Source of the DNA: Prevotella sp.
GTDB taxonomy: Bacteria; Bacteroidota; Bacteroidia; Bacteroidales; Bacteroidaceae
Direction of reading: 5' to 3'
DNA: 13,336 bases
NCBI GenBank assembly: GCA_021203705.1
Contig: JAJQAR010000079.1
Coordinates: 1 to 13,336, forward strand
Below are positions 5,390 to 13,336 of the stretch, piece by piece. Each line of letters starts with the position of its first letter. Position 1 is the stretch's first letter. The notes under the pieces were generated by a model. The model was not told where the DNA came from, did not search any database, and saw only the letters and a list, made by a program, of their open reading frames with translations. Made by a program: the position numbers and the translations under genes.

Positions 5390-8233
5390 TTAGAAACCCA
5401 CTTTAACACCAATGTTATAGAAACGCGTCTGTGGAGCGGAACCAGTGTTTAGCTCTATTGTCTTGCGTTCCTTAGCGATAGTAGCCAGATTAGTGGCGTA
5501 AGCATAGACAGATAAGTTTTTCACTACCTTGTTGGTGAAGAGCGACTTCGGGAAGTCGTAAGTCAGTTGTACTTTTGACAAACTGAAGCGGTCGGTGCTG
5601 TACAACCAGAAATCAGAAGTCTGGAAGTTGTGCGTGTTGCTGAGAGTAGTAAGACGCGGATAAGTAGCGACATCCTTAGTCTCCTCTGTCCAGCGGCCGA
5701 GCACCACTTCAGAATACTTCCTGTCACCATATACCCAATAATAGTTGCTATCTTTCACGCCAGTGCCACCGAAGTAGCCAGTGCCGAGAACAAAGAGAGT
5801 GAAGTTCTTGTATTTCACTGTGAAGTTAACACCGAGCGTGAAAGGAGAGCCATACCAGCCGTAACGTTTACCGAGATATACGACATCATCAGAGTTGATG
5901 ACACCGTCGCCATTTTGGTCGATATATTTCAGGTCACCAGGTTGTACCTCGCCAAACTCAGAGGTAGCCCAACTGTCAACCTCCTCTTGAGTAGAGAAGA
6001 AGCCATCAGTCTGAAGTCCCCATACACCGTCGATAGGCTTACCCTCACGATATTGATAATCGTTCTCGTATGTCTCATCGAGACGTGAGTTCTTAGTAGT
6101 ATAATAAGTACCGGAAACACCGAGCCCGATGTCAACCTGACCGAATTTATGCTCACCATTGATACTGAAATCAAAACCAGTGCGGTCGTAGTTGTTGTAG
6201 TTGATATAAGGAATGAACGAACTCTCGGGCCATGCAGATGAGAAATAGCTTGGATAGATCGTAGAAGGCTGTACGAGGTTACCCTCCATACGGTCGATGA
6301 AATAGTTGAAATCAAAAGTCAGTGACTTGTTCCAGAGTGAGCCACGAGTGCCGACGGAAATCTCCTTGCGCTTGATGAACGTCATATCATCATTCTGCCC
6401 TCTACGAGATTCGAAAGCGTGCGACAGGTTACTGTCAGCCCAGCCAATCCAGGCACCATCACTGTACGTCCACGTCTCATCGTACATATAATAGTCGCTG
6501 ATGTCAAGGTCGGTATTGAGAATAGAGGCAGAGATATTGATGAGCCAGTCGTCGAGAGCAGTATTCTTGAACCACTTCTCATTTCCGAGACGCCAGCCGG
6601 CAGTAACAGAAGGTGAGAAGGCATTACGGTTGCCTTTAGGCAGGCGAGCCGAGTGAACAACGGCATTGCCGGAAGTGATGTAATATCTCTCCATGAAATT
6701 ATAATCCACCTCGAAAGAGAGGTTGACATTGCTTGTGCGGTGATACTCTCCACTTTCCGACTGTTGATAGCCAGCAGCGATGAGCATAGCACTAAGATTA
6801 TGACGTTTATTGAAACAACGGTTATAATCGAATTGAGCAGAGAATGCCATAGTCTGACTTGAGTAACTGCCAGAGACATTCTCAATACCGCTCTTGCTGT
6901 CCTCACCATATTTAGTGAGACCGACAATTATGTCATCCTCACCATTGTTGGACCAGGCAGGCTCGTATGTAGCATACGAGTTACTGTAATATTTGGTATA
7001 TGCAGTAGAATAGTCGATAGCAAACATCGCCTTGAAGCTGAGACCTTTTAGCACGGCACTCATATCGTAGTTGAGACCCATGTCAAACTGATACTGACGA
7101 CTTATGTAAGTGCCATAGCCAGAAGCATAGAGGTCAGCGAGAGCATTCGTCTGGTCAAGTTGTGTACCGCCGAGCAGGTATTTTCCATCAATAAGGTGGT
7201 TGCTCGCCTTTACGATGCTCCACAAATCATCATTATCCTCAGAGATATAACTTGTAGGAATGAGAGGCGATATACGGTTAGGGCGGAGGTTAGCAGCAGC
7301 GTCCCAGAAGTCACCACTTGCCGAGCGGCTGTCATAGAACGAAGCGTTAGCATCTACGAAAGCGTTGATGTATTTACTCACCTTCATATCAATATTACCA
7401 CGCACGCCGAGACGAGTGGTATGATCCTTACTGGCATCACCATATTTTAGAAGCGAGCCGATATTATAGAAATTCACATTAGCATAGAAGCGAGCCCTCT
7501 CCGTACCACCAGTAATCTCAGCAGTGGCATCCGACTGGTTGTAAGCCTTACGCAAGTAGTCGGAAGAATAGAGGTTTACGTTAGGATAGCGATAAGGGTT
7601 GCGCCCAGAAGCATAGTTGTATATATCCTCGTCAGAATAAGCCGCGTCCAGACCATCGTTGGCGCGTGCTTCATTATAGAGAGACATATATTCAGCAGAG
7701 CCAAGATATTTAGGATAGCTGATAGGAACGTAGAAGCCCGTGTTGCCCCTCACGCTGATATGGTTCTCGCCAGCCTTACCACGTTTTGTGGTGATGTATA
7801 TTACACCTTTAGCAGCACGGCTGCCATAGAGCACTACTGCCGAAGCCCCTTTGAGGAAGGTGATCTGGTCTATTTCCGAAGGCATCACATTGCTTGCATC
7901 ACGAGGCACACCGTCAACAAGAACGAGATAAGAGTCCTGAGCCCAGAGACTGCTGCCGTTCCAACCACCAATGAGAGCCTGAGTATCAGCAAGGCTGCTT
8001 GTGGTATAGTTCTTGTTCATCATTTCAGCGAGATTGATGTGAGAGACGCCGCCCAATAGTTCATCTTCCTTCACTTTCCGGTAAGCAATCTGCACTTCCT
8101 CAATCTTCTTTGCAGCGAGCGAGTCGTCCAGGGCATCATTCATCTCATAAATGTCATTCTGCGCATTGACGCATGATGGAGAGATTACCAATGCGGAGCA
8201 AATCAAGGTTTTTATAATAGATGTATATTTCAT
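5390..8233 (-). CDS. Short SusC-like TonB-dependent transporter lacking the N-terminal regulatory-like domain (second of two)
   Basis: Predicted 947-residue outer-membrane importer, partner of the second SusD. The signal peptide is residues 1-24 (VNA before Gln25). Only about 20 residues separate it from a TonB-box/plug entry, EEVQIAYRKVKEDELLGGVS (45-64), which aligns with the usual EEVVVVGYG...GAVS. The carboxypeptidase-regulatory-like domain of about 80 residues present in its neighbour is absent. The plug continues to about 152 with YLVLVDGVPRDASNV, ITFLKGASAVVLYGSRAAKGVIYITTKRG. Where most SusC plugs have an RIRG motif, this one has ALIGGWNGSSLW (86-97). The barrel includes DQNGDGVINSDD near residue 776 and the normal SusC ending RFYNIGVKVGF. 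It is intact, with no frameshift, so the short form looks genuine and not a decayed copy. A Cys at 21 lies in the leader, but its context (SPSC) is a poor lipobox. A 42-base gap separates it from susD-like 1. Confidence 0.94.
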   Translation of the reverse strand: MKYTSIIKTLICSALVISPSCVNAQNDIYEMNDALDDSLAAKKIEEVQIAYRKVKEDELLGGVSHINLAEMMNKNYTTSSLADTQALIGGWNGSSLWAQDSYLVLVDGVPRDASNVMPSEIDQITFLKGASAVVLYGSRAAKGVIYITTKRGKAGENHISVRGNTGFYVPISYPKYLGSAEYMSLYNEARANDGLDAAYSDEDIYNYASGRNPYRYPNVNLYSSDYLRKAYNQSDATAEITGGTERARFYANVNFYNIGSLLKYGDASKDHTTRLGVRGNIDMKVSKYINAFVDANASFYDSRSASGDFWDAAANLRPNRISPLIPTSYISEDNDDLWSIVKASNHLIDGKYLLGGTQLDQTNALADLYASGYGTYISRQYQFDMGLNYDMSAVLKGLSFKAMFAIDYSTAYTKYYSNSYATYEPAWSNNGEDDIIVGLTKYGEDSKSGIENVSGSYSSQTMAFSAQFDYNRCFNKRHNLSAMLIAAGYQQSESGEYHRTSNVNLSFEVDYNFMERYYITSGNAVVHSARLPKGNRNAFSPSVTAGWRLGNEKWFKNTALDDWLINISASILNTDLDISDYYMYDETWTYSDGAWIGWADSNLSHAFESRRGQNDDMTFIKRKEISVGTRGSLWNKSLTFDFNYFIDRMEGNLVQPSTIYPSYFSSAWPESSFIPYINYNNYDRTGFDFSINGEHKFGQVDIGLGVSGTYYTTKNSRLDETYENDYQYREGKPIDGVWGLQTDGFFSTQEEVDSWATSEFGEVQPGDLKYIDQNGDGVINSDDVVYLGKRYGWYGSPFTLGVNFTVKYKNFTLFVLGTGYFGGTGVKDSNYYWVYGDRKYSEVVLGRWTEETKDVATYPRLTTLSNTHNFQTSDFWLYSTDRFSLSKVQLTYDFPKSLFTNKVVKNLSVYAYATNLATIAKERKTIELNTGSAPQTRFYNIGVKVGF

Positions 8234-8259
8234 AATCTTCTTGATGTTTTAGTATTCAT
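8230..8259 (-). other. Nine-codon leader ORF ending inside the susC-like 2 start (ATGA overlap)
   Basis: In the 42-base gap before susC-like 2, an ATG at 8259 opens a nine-codon frame (MNTKTSRRL) whose TGA stop overlaps the susC ATG as ATGA. This geometry would permit termination-reinitiation coupling. Ribosomes leaving susD stop at tandem in-frame TGA TAA just upstream. It may be chance, since ATGA is common at starts followed by Lys. Confidence 0.25.
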
Positions 8260-8275
8260 GAACACGAAGTAATTA

Positions 8276-10174
8276 TCACCAACCCGGATTTTGCTCGAAC
8301 CCTTCGTAAAGAGTAACGTCCGCCTGCTTGAGAGGGAACCAACGATGTTTGGAAGTAAACTTACGAGTGAGTATTACAGACTCAGTGAAGTTCCTTACTT
8401 CACTTTGAGTAGGGTCGTTGGTATCGTGATAAACACGGATAAATTCCTGTGAAGTCTTAATAGTGTAAGGATATTGGTCGTGAAGCATCCAACGACGGAG
8501 GTCAGTAAGGCGTAGAGCCTCGAAAGACAGTTCCACAGCCCTCTCACGGCGCAGCTCACTCATAAAGCCGTCCAAAGTAGAAGAATATTTACTGTTCATG
8601 TTAGGCACACCGGCACGGTTGCGTATGACATTCACAGCATCGAGAGCAGTCTTAGAGTAACCAGAAGCCCTTGCCGTAGGCGACTGGTAAGCCTGTGCCG
8701 CAGCCTCGGCATACATGAGGTAAACATCAGCGAGGCGCAACCATGGCACCTGGATATTCAACTGGTCAGCCCAGTCACGCAAGCCCTCGTCATATACATT
8801 TACAGTGAGCGGAGTGAATTTGCGAAGCAGGTAGCCCGTACGACTTGCGCTTGAGATGTCACGGTAGTTACCGTCGGTATAGAGGTTGGCATACTGCACC
8901 TCAGCAGCGAGGTTTTCAGCACTCATAGCACCAGTACCCTGAATTACCTGCAAGCCATCGTAGATGATATCGTTGTAGAAACGCGGGTCACGGTTTTTCC
9001 ACGGATGAGTGGCGTCGAAGCCCGAATCAGGATCATCTAGAGGCAGACCGTTGTCCATACCATAATAGTTGACATAGTTGGCGCAAGGAGAGAATACAAC
9101 GCTCTTATCCTCACCAGCCCATTTAGTAACATACTGAGGACCGAGGCAGTAGCCAGAGCCCATCCAGTGGTCATAGTCAGGAGTATTGAACAGCACCTCA
9201 GTAGAGCCGGGCTGTTTGCCATTCTCCTTGAAAGTATAGAAAATATCAGAATAGTTGTCGAAGTCAACCAAATCATATTGCGTCTCACCATTCTCAACGA
9301 GGGTGAGCAGTTCAGCGAATGCCTCAGCAGCTTTCTGGCAATATGTAGCATTGTAAGTGGCACTGCCTGTGGACTCATAGTTCATAAGAGGACTGCCGGC
9401 ATAGAGGTAGTTCTTGCCGAGATAAGCGAGAGCCATAATCTTGTTGATACGCTGTTGGTTGTTGCCATAAGTAGCAGCACCGGCAGAAGTCTTGTCCCAG
9501 TCGATAGGCAGCAGGTCGGCAGCCGCACGGAAATCCTCCGCCATTAAGTCAGCACATTCCTGATAGCTCAGACGGGCATAGTTGAGCGTAACCGAAGAAG
9601 AAGGCACCTCAGTAAGATAAGGCAGACCGCCGAACATAGGTATCATCTCCATATAGAACCAAGCCCTGAAAAAGCGCAGCTGACCTTCGATAAGGTTTTT
9701 CTCCTCCGTGGTGCAGTCGGTCATCAAATCGAGGTTAGCAAGCCCCTGATTAGCCTTACGTATGCCGTACCAGGCGAGGGGCCACATACGTTTTACCAAA
9801 CGGTCATCGCTGTTTGCGACAGCATCGGTGCCATCGGTCCAGGCTGCACTCCACCCGTCGTGTTCCGACTGCCAGCCCCAGAAGTCACCATTGTCGATTT
9901 TGTAGCCCATCAGATAATCGATGCCGTAAGAAATTATAATGTCATCGCCCCAGTTGAAAGAGTTGTTCCAATAAGTGTGGGCAAAGTCAGGAATGCAATA
10001 GTAGAGTTCCTCAGTAAAGCCCTGGAAATTGTTGAAATTCTTGAAAGCGTCGGTAGAAGACACCGTACTCTCCTCATTCTTCTCAAGATAATCCGTGCAA
10101 GAAGTCAGTCCGAATGAAACGAGCATCAAGGCAGCGATAGCCAAGCCGTGTATATAATTAACTTTAGTCTTCAT
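8276..10174 (-). CDS. SusD-like outer-membrane glycan-binding lipoprotein (first of two)
   Basis: Predicted surface lipoprotein (632 residues from the chosen start) that binds glycan and acts as the lid of the preceding SusC-like channel. The signal peptide MKTKVNYIHGLAIAALMLVS ends in a lipobox, GLTSC, with lipidated Cys26. SusD/RagB family marks follow: helical TPR-like repeats, NRDPRF (394-399), LRLADVYLMYAEA, VIRNRAGVPN, and the C-terminal signature RERAVELSFEALRLTDLRRW (543-562), ending FEQNPGW. Length is typical. The frame opens further upstream at an ATG at 10189 that overlaps the susC stop as TAATG, but that would add MEDMT before the signal peptide. The ATG at 10174 sits 7 bases after GGAGGA (10187-10182) and gives a standard lipoprotein leader, so I prefer it. 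The stop is followed in frame by a second stop (TGA TAA). Function is inferred from family and position beside susC; the ligand is unknown. Confidence 0.95.
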   Translation of the reverse strand: MKTKVNYIHGLAIAALMLVSFGLTSCTDYLEKNEESTVSSTDAFKNFNNFQGFTEELYYCIPDFAHTYWNNSFNWGDDIIISYGIDYLMGYKIDNGDFWGWQSEHDGWSAAWTDGTDAVANSDDRLVKRMWPLAWYGIRKANQGLANLDLMTDCTTEEKNLIEGQLRFFRAWFYMEMIPMFGGLPYLTEVPSSSVTLNYARLSYQECADLMAEDFRAAADLLPIDWDKTSAGAATYGNNQQRINKIMALAYLGKNYLYAGSPLMNYESTGSATYNATYCQKAAEAFAELLTLVENGETQYDLVDFDNYSDIFYTFKENGKQPGSTEVLFNTPDYDHWMGSGYCLGPQYVTKWAGEDKSVVFSPCANYVNYYGMDNGLPLDDPDSGFDATHPWKNRDPRFYNDIIYDGLQVIQGTGAMSAENLAAEVQYANLYTDGNYRDISSASRTGYLLRKFTPLTVNVYDEGLRDWADQLNIQVPWLRLADVYLMYAEAAAQAYQSPTARASGYSKTALDAVNVIRNRAGVPNMNSKYSSTLDGFMSELRRERAVELSFEALRLTDLRRWMLHDQYPYTIKTSQEFIRVYHDTNDPTQSEVRNFTESVILTRKFTSKHRWFPLKQADVTLYEGFEQNPGW

Positions 10175-10181
10175 AGTCATG

Positions 10182-10187
10182 TCCTCC
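10182..10187 (-). promoter_or_regulatory. Strong Shine-Dalgarno-like GGAGGA before susD-like 1
   Basis: GGAGGA lies 7 bases upstream of the ATG at 10174, just after the susC stop. It is the strongest Shine-Dalgarno match ahead of any gene here and decides the start of the first SusD. Strong matches are uncommon in Bacteroidota, which mostly use A-rich, unstructured leaders. Confidence 0.6.
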
Positions 10188-10188
10188 A

Positions 10189-13100
10189 TTATAATGTGAA
10201 TTTCAGTCCGAAGTTAAAACGTCTTACAGTAGGATAAGCGCCTTGCGAAGCCCAGCCCGTACCAGCAAAGTTAGATTCACGGTCATCAGGCATACGCGTC
10301 CAAGTCCAGAGGTTGTTGCCATTGACATAGAGTTTCAGTTCACTGATGCCGAGTGTTTTAATCCAACCTTTGGTGAAAGTATAAGCAATCTCCACGTTTT
10401 TAAGTCGGATATACGAGCCGTCGTAGAAATAGCGTGAACCATAGTAGTAGTCATTAGTGGAAGACCCCCAGCGAGGCAGAGGCACTTCAGAAGCCGTGTT
10501 GCCGGCACTCCATAGCGTCTTACCGTCGTCGTAAGCGATGATATTCTGCTGACTGAAGGAAGTGAACACAACCTGACGGGTAACATTGTTCACTCCATAG
10601 AGTTGAACGAAGAAGCTGAACCCTTTCCAGTCAACACCGAAAGAACCGCTGTAAGTGTTCTGTGGCGTACCAGAATAGCCGTAAGGGATGTTGTCGTAAG
10701 TATCTATGACACCATCGCCATTGTAGTCGATGATGAAATATCCGCCAGGTAGTTTCTGGTCATCGAGAGTTGACCATTCAGTGCTACCATAAAGTTGGTC
10801 CATAGTGTTATAGAAACCAGAATCAACGTATGTATAAGACTGACCGATAGTCTTGCCAGCCGATTTTTGATAGTCAGGAAGCAGTTCACCATCATCAGCG
10901 AATATCACCTTAGAGATAGCGTGAGTCATATTCATATCAGCCCAGATGTGCACGCCACTATAATTGAAAGTCTTATTGAAACGCAATTGTAGTTCGTAAC
11001 CCCTTGTGCGTGTCTTACCAAGGTTAGCGTAGGGGGCAGAGAGAGTACCACCGAAATAAGAAGGGATAGCACGGTCGCTACCTGCGATAAGGATGTCAGA
11101 GCGATAGTCGCGGAACACATCCACAGTACCGACGAACATACCACCGAGGAAGGAGAAGTCAAGACCGAAGTTGAGTTTTCTCATTGTCTCCCAGTGCACA
11201 TCCTCATTACCTACAGTAGCCTCACGGTACCAGTAATAAGGGCTCTTAGACTGGTAGAGACCAGTGTTGATACTGCTGCCCTCGTCGTATGCCCACTGAG
11301 TCAAATAAAGCCAACGCTGACTGTCATCGAACTCATCACCGAGCGAGTCGTTACCGATTTCACCGTAAGAAACCCTAAGTTTCAGCATATCAAGCCATTT
11401 CTTAGAGAAATTCATAAACTTCTCCTCCGAGATCATGTAACCAAGACCGCCAGAGTTGAAGAAAGCGAAGCGGTATTTGTTGCTGAACTTATCAGAGCCG
11501 TTGTAAGCACCGTTGTACTCAACGAAATATTTATTGGCAAAGTTGTAAGTGCCACGGAACGCCCAGTCCTCTCTGCGAACCGGAACGATGCTACCACGAG
11601 TGCGCTCCTGCCGGCTGAACAGTCCCATAAGCGTTACGGTATGCTGTCCGAAAGTGCGTGCATAGTCGAGCTGTGCTGTGTAGTAGAGGTTACGTTCAGT
11701 AGAACTATTGTCCACCGTTCCGCCCTCTGTTGTCCAGTTGGCTTCCGGGTACCAGTCATAGCCGTAAGAGCCAGTGCTACTCTCGTAAGATACAGTACCA
11801 TCCTGCGAGATATACTTTCTTTGATAAGTATCATCAGCATTGACACCACGGTTGTATTCATAAAAAAGGTTATCCCAGGAAATGGAAGCCTTAGCCTTCA
11901 ATCCTTTTACCCAAAAACTTAAATCTTGTTCGAGAGTAAAGTCAGTGTTCAGTCGTGTAGTAGTACGAGTGTTCTGACCAGAGGTACTCATCACATAAAC
12001 AGAGTTAGTCTGCTGGTTGATAGGGTCATAACCGTAACTGCCATCAGAATAGATAGGCATCATGACAGCAGGAGAGGTATTGTAAGCTGAATCCCAAATA
12101 GTGTATTCAAAGTCAGTACGTGGACCGTGTTTCACACCATACGAGCCGGCGAGGTTAACTGACAATTTAGTAGTCTTGGTAAGCTGGAAATCGAGGTTAC
12201 TTCTCATATTCACACGGTTGTAGGCATAATCTGTGGAATAGCCATGCCCGTTATCGTAGGATTTGAATAAGTCACCCTCGTGCTGATAGTCGATAGAAGC
12301 ATAATATTTCACAAAACTCGTACCACCGCTGACGTTGATGTAAGCATTCTCGGAAGATGCGGCGTTTTTGAACAACCAGTCATCCCAATCCACGTTAGGG
12401 TACTGCTCGCTCTCCTCGAGGCTGCTTGGGTAGCGGTACTTATTAATAATATCCTGCGGAAGATAGTCGGACCAGGAATCAGGCGATATACCCAACTCGT
12501 TAACAATAGCCTTGTTGCGGAGCATATAAGTATCGTAAGAATCCAATTTATTAGGCAATTTCGAAACAGTTTTCAATGCGATGCTACCACCGCCACTGAT
12601 AGTAGCCTTACCCTCGTTACCACGTTTGGTAGTGATAAGGATAACACCATTCGCACCTTTGACACCATAAACGGCGGTAGCGGATGCATCTTTCAAAACA
12701 GAGATAGACTCCACAGAGTTGATGTCCACCGAACTCATAGGACGCTCAACACCATCGACGAGGACGAGAGGGGAACTGTCATTCCACGTGCCCACGCCAC
12801 GGATAACGATGTTAGGATCCTCCTCACCTGGCATACCTGTACTGGAAGTAGTGATAACGCCAGGCAAGTTACCTGTGAGTGCGGAACCCAAATCAGAAAC
12901 ACCACCAGTACGTTGCAGCACCTTACCGTTAGTCTGCGTGATAGCACCTACGACGCTTGCTTTCTTCTGTTGGCCATAACCGACAACCACCATTTCCTCA
13001 AGCACCTGTGAGTCATCCTCCAATGTTACTTTAATGGCGTTAGGAGAGGCTTTAATCTCTTTTGATTTCATCCCGACATACGAAACGATGAGGACAGCCT

Positions 13101-13323
13101 TATCGTTAGGCACGGTCAGGGTGAAGTTACCGTCAAAATCGGTTACAGTACCCACTGCCTTGTTGTCTTTGAGTATGACAGAGGCACCGATAATGGTTTC
13201 GCCATTGCTGTCAAAGACCTTACCGCTCACCTTGAGTTCCTGTGCCGAAGCAGACAGAGAGTTCAAAAGCAGCAATAAAATGCAGCAAGAGATGTTCCGA
13301 AATGTTTGTCTTAAATCTTTCAT
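10189..13323 (-). CDS. SusC-like TonB-dependent outer-membrane transporter (first of two)
   Basis: Predicted 1044-residue outer-membrane channel that imports oligosaccharides into the periplasm using TonB energy, working with the SusD-like lipoprotein encoded next. Residues 1-27 form a signal peptide ending SASA before Gln28. Residues about 31-102 are a carboxypeptidase-regulatory-like beta domain (KVSGKVFDSNGETIIGASV, then GTVTDFDGNFTL). A TonB-box-like stretch, LEEMVVVGYG, lies at 108-116. The plug runs about 120-235 with the canonical SusC motifs IRGVGT, PLVLVDGVERP and SISVLKDASATAVYG. The rest is the 22-strand-type barrel, with a calcium-loop-like DYNGDGVID near residue 867 and an aromatic end, RRFNFGLKFTL. 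Length and motifs are normal for the family. There is no STN domain, so it is probably not a sigma-regulator transducer. It is the first gene of the apparent operon; only 13 bases upstream are visible, so no promoter can be judged. Family call is firm; substrate unknown. Confidence 0.96.
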   Translation of the reverse strand: MKDLRQTFRNISCCILLLLLNSLSASAQELKVSGKVFDSNGETIIGASVILKDNKAVGTVTDFDGNFTLTVPNDKAVLIVSYVGMKSKEIKASPNAIKVTLEDDSQVLEEMVVVGYGQQKKASVVGAITQTNGKVLQRTGGVSDLGSALTGNLPGVITTSSTGMPGEEDPNIVIRGVGTWNDSSPLVLVDGVERPMSSVDINSVESISVLKDASATAVYGVKGANGVILITTKRGNEGKATISGGGSIALKTVSKLPNKLDSYDTYMLRNKAIVNELGISPDSWSDYLPQDIINKYRYPSSLEESEQYPNVDWDDWLFKNAASSENAYINVSGGTSFVKYYASIDYQHEGDLFKSYDNGHGYSTDYAYNRVNMRSNLDFQLTKTTKLSVNLAGSYGVKHGPRTDFEYTIWDSAYNTSPAVMMPIYSDGSYGYDPINQQTNSVYVMSTSGQNTRTTTRLNTDFTLEQDLSFWVKGLKAKASISWDNLFYEYNRGVNADDTYQRKYISQDGTVSYESSTGSYGYDWYPEANWTTEGGTVDNSSTERNLYYTAQLDYARTFGQHTVTLMGLFSRQERTRGSIVPVRREDWAFRGTYNFANKYFVEYNGAYNGSDKFSNKYRFAFFNSGGLGYMISEEKFMNFSKKWLDMLKLRVSYGEIGNDSLGDEFDDSQRWLYLTQWAYDEGSSINTGLYQSKSPYYWYREATVGNEDVHWETMRKLNFGLDFSFLGGMFVGTVDVFRDYRSDILIAGSDRAIPSYFGGTLSAPYANLGKTRTRGYELQLRFNKTFNYSGVHIWADMNMTHAISKVIFADDGELLPDYQKSAGKTIGQSYTYVDSGFYNTMDQLYGSTEWSTLDDQKLPGGYFIIDYNGDGVIDTYDNIPYGYSGTPQNTYSGSFGVDWKGFSFFVQLYGVNNVTRQVVFTSFSQQNIIAYDDGKTLWSAGNTASEVPLPRWGSSTNDYYYGSRYFYDGSYIRLKNVEIAYTFTKGWIKTLGISELKLYVNGNNLWTWTRMPDDRESNFAGTGWASQGAYPTVRRFNFGLKFTL

Positions 13324-13336
13324 TGTATTCGAATTA

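Noticed and set aside
8171..8173. Cys21 of susC-like 2 as a lipobox cysteine
   Set aside because: The context SPSC lacks the usual Leu at -3, and VNA before Gln25 gives a normal signal peptidase I site as expected for a barrel protein.
5390..8233. Second SusC as a truncated or decayed copy of the first
   Set aside because: The frame is intact with its own signal peptide, TonB box, plug and normal C-terminus, and the sequence differs throughout from SusC1.
12280..13011. 243-codon plus-strand open frame opposite susC-like 1 (similarly 11194-11922)
   Set aside because: Antisense shadows of the TonB-dependent transporter with no domain, leader or ribosome site of their own.
13324..13336. Promoter for the operon
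   Set aside because: Only 13 bases upstream of the first ATG are present, too few to identify a -7/-33 type Bacteroidota promoter.

Overview
The window is one strand of a polysaccharide utilisation locus (PUL) from a Bacteroidota genome. Tandem SusC/SusD pairs, lipoprotein signal peptides on the accessory proteins, A/T-rich gene starts and mostly weak Shine-Dalgarno sequences suggest a Bacteroides/Prevotella-type organism. I cannot name the species. All six genes lie on the minus strand, head to tail, and cover almost every base, so they look like one operon read from high to low coordinates.

Order of transcription: susC-like 1 (13323-10189), susD-like 1 (10174-8276), susC-like 2 (8233-5390), susD-like 2 (5366-3570), a DUF1735-type surface lipoprotein (3549-2518) and a GH5-like glycosidase lipoprotein (2502-16). 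Gaps between the preferred starts and the preceding stops are only about 14 to 42 bases. No RNA gene, mobile element, CRISPR array, terminator or transcriptional regulator is visible. The promoter must lie beyond 13336, and any terminator or further enzymes lie below base 1.

Probable division of labour, inferred from the families: the GH5-like enzyme and the DUF1735 protein sit as lipoproteins on the outer membrane and bind and cut a polysaccharide outside the cell. The two SusD proteins capture oligosaccharides and lid their partner TonB-dependent channels, which import them to the periplasm. The layout SusC-SusD-SusC-SusD-accessory lipoprotein-endo-glycanase is the same as the xylan-utilisation (xus) core of Prevotella/Bacteroides, but the terminal enzyme is GH5-like and not GH10. 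The substrate cannot be fixed from sequence; a beta-1,4-linked plant polysaccharide is the likeliest class. Neither SusC protein carries an N-terminal STN signalling domain, so control by an anti-sigma/ECF sigma pair is unlikely, and a hybrid two-component or similar regulator outside the window is more probable.

Points most worth attention: the second SusC lacks the usual N-terminal domain and has an altered plug; the GH5-like catalytic domain deviates from the family at two expected active-site positions; and the same enzyme ends in two near-copies of an aromatic-rich, probably carbohydrate-binding module that I cannot place in a named family.
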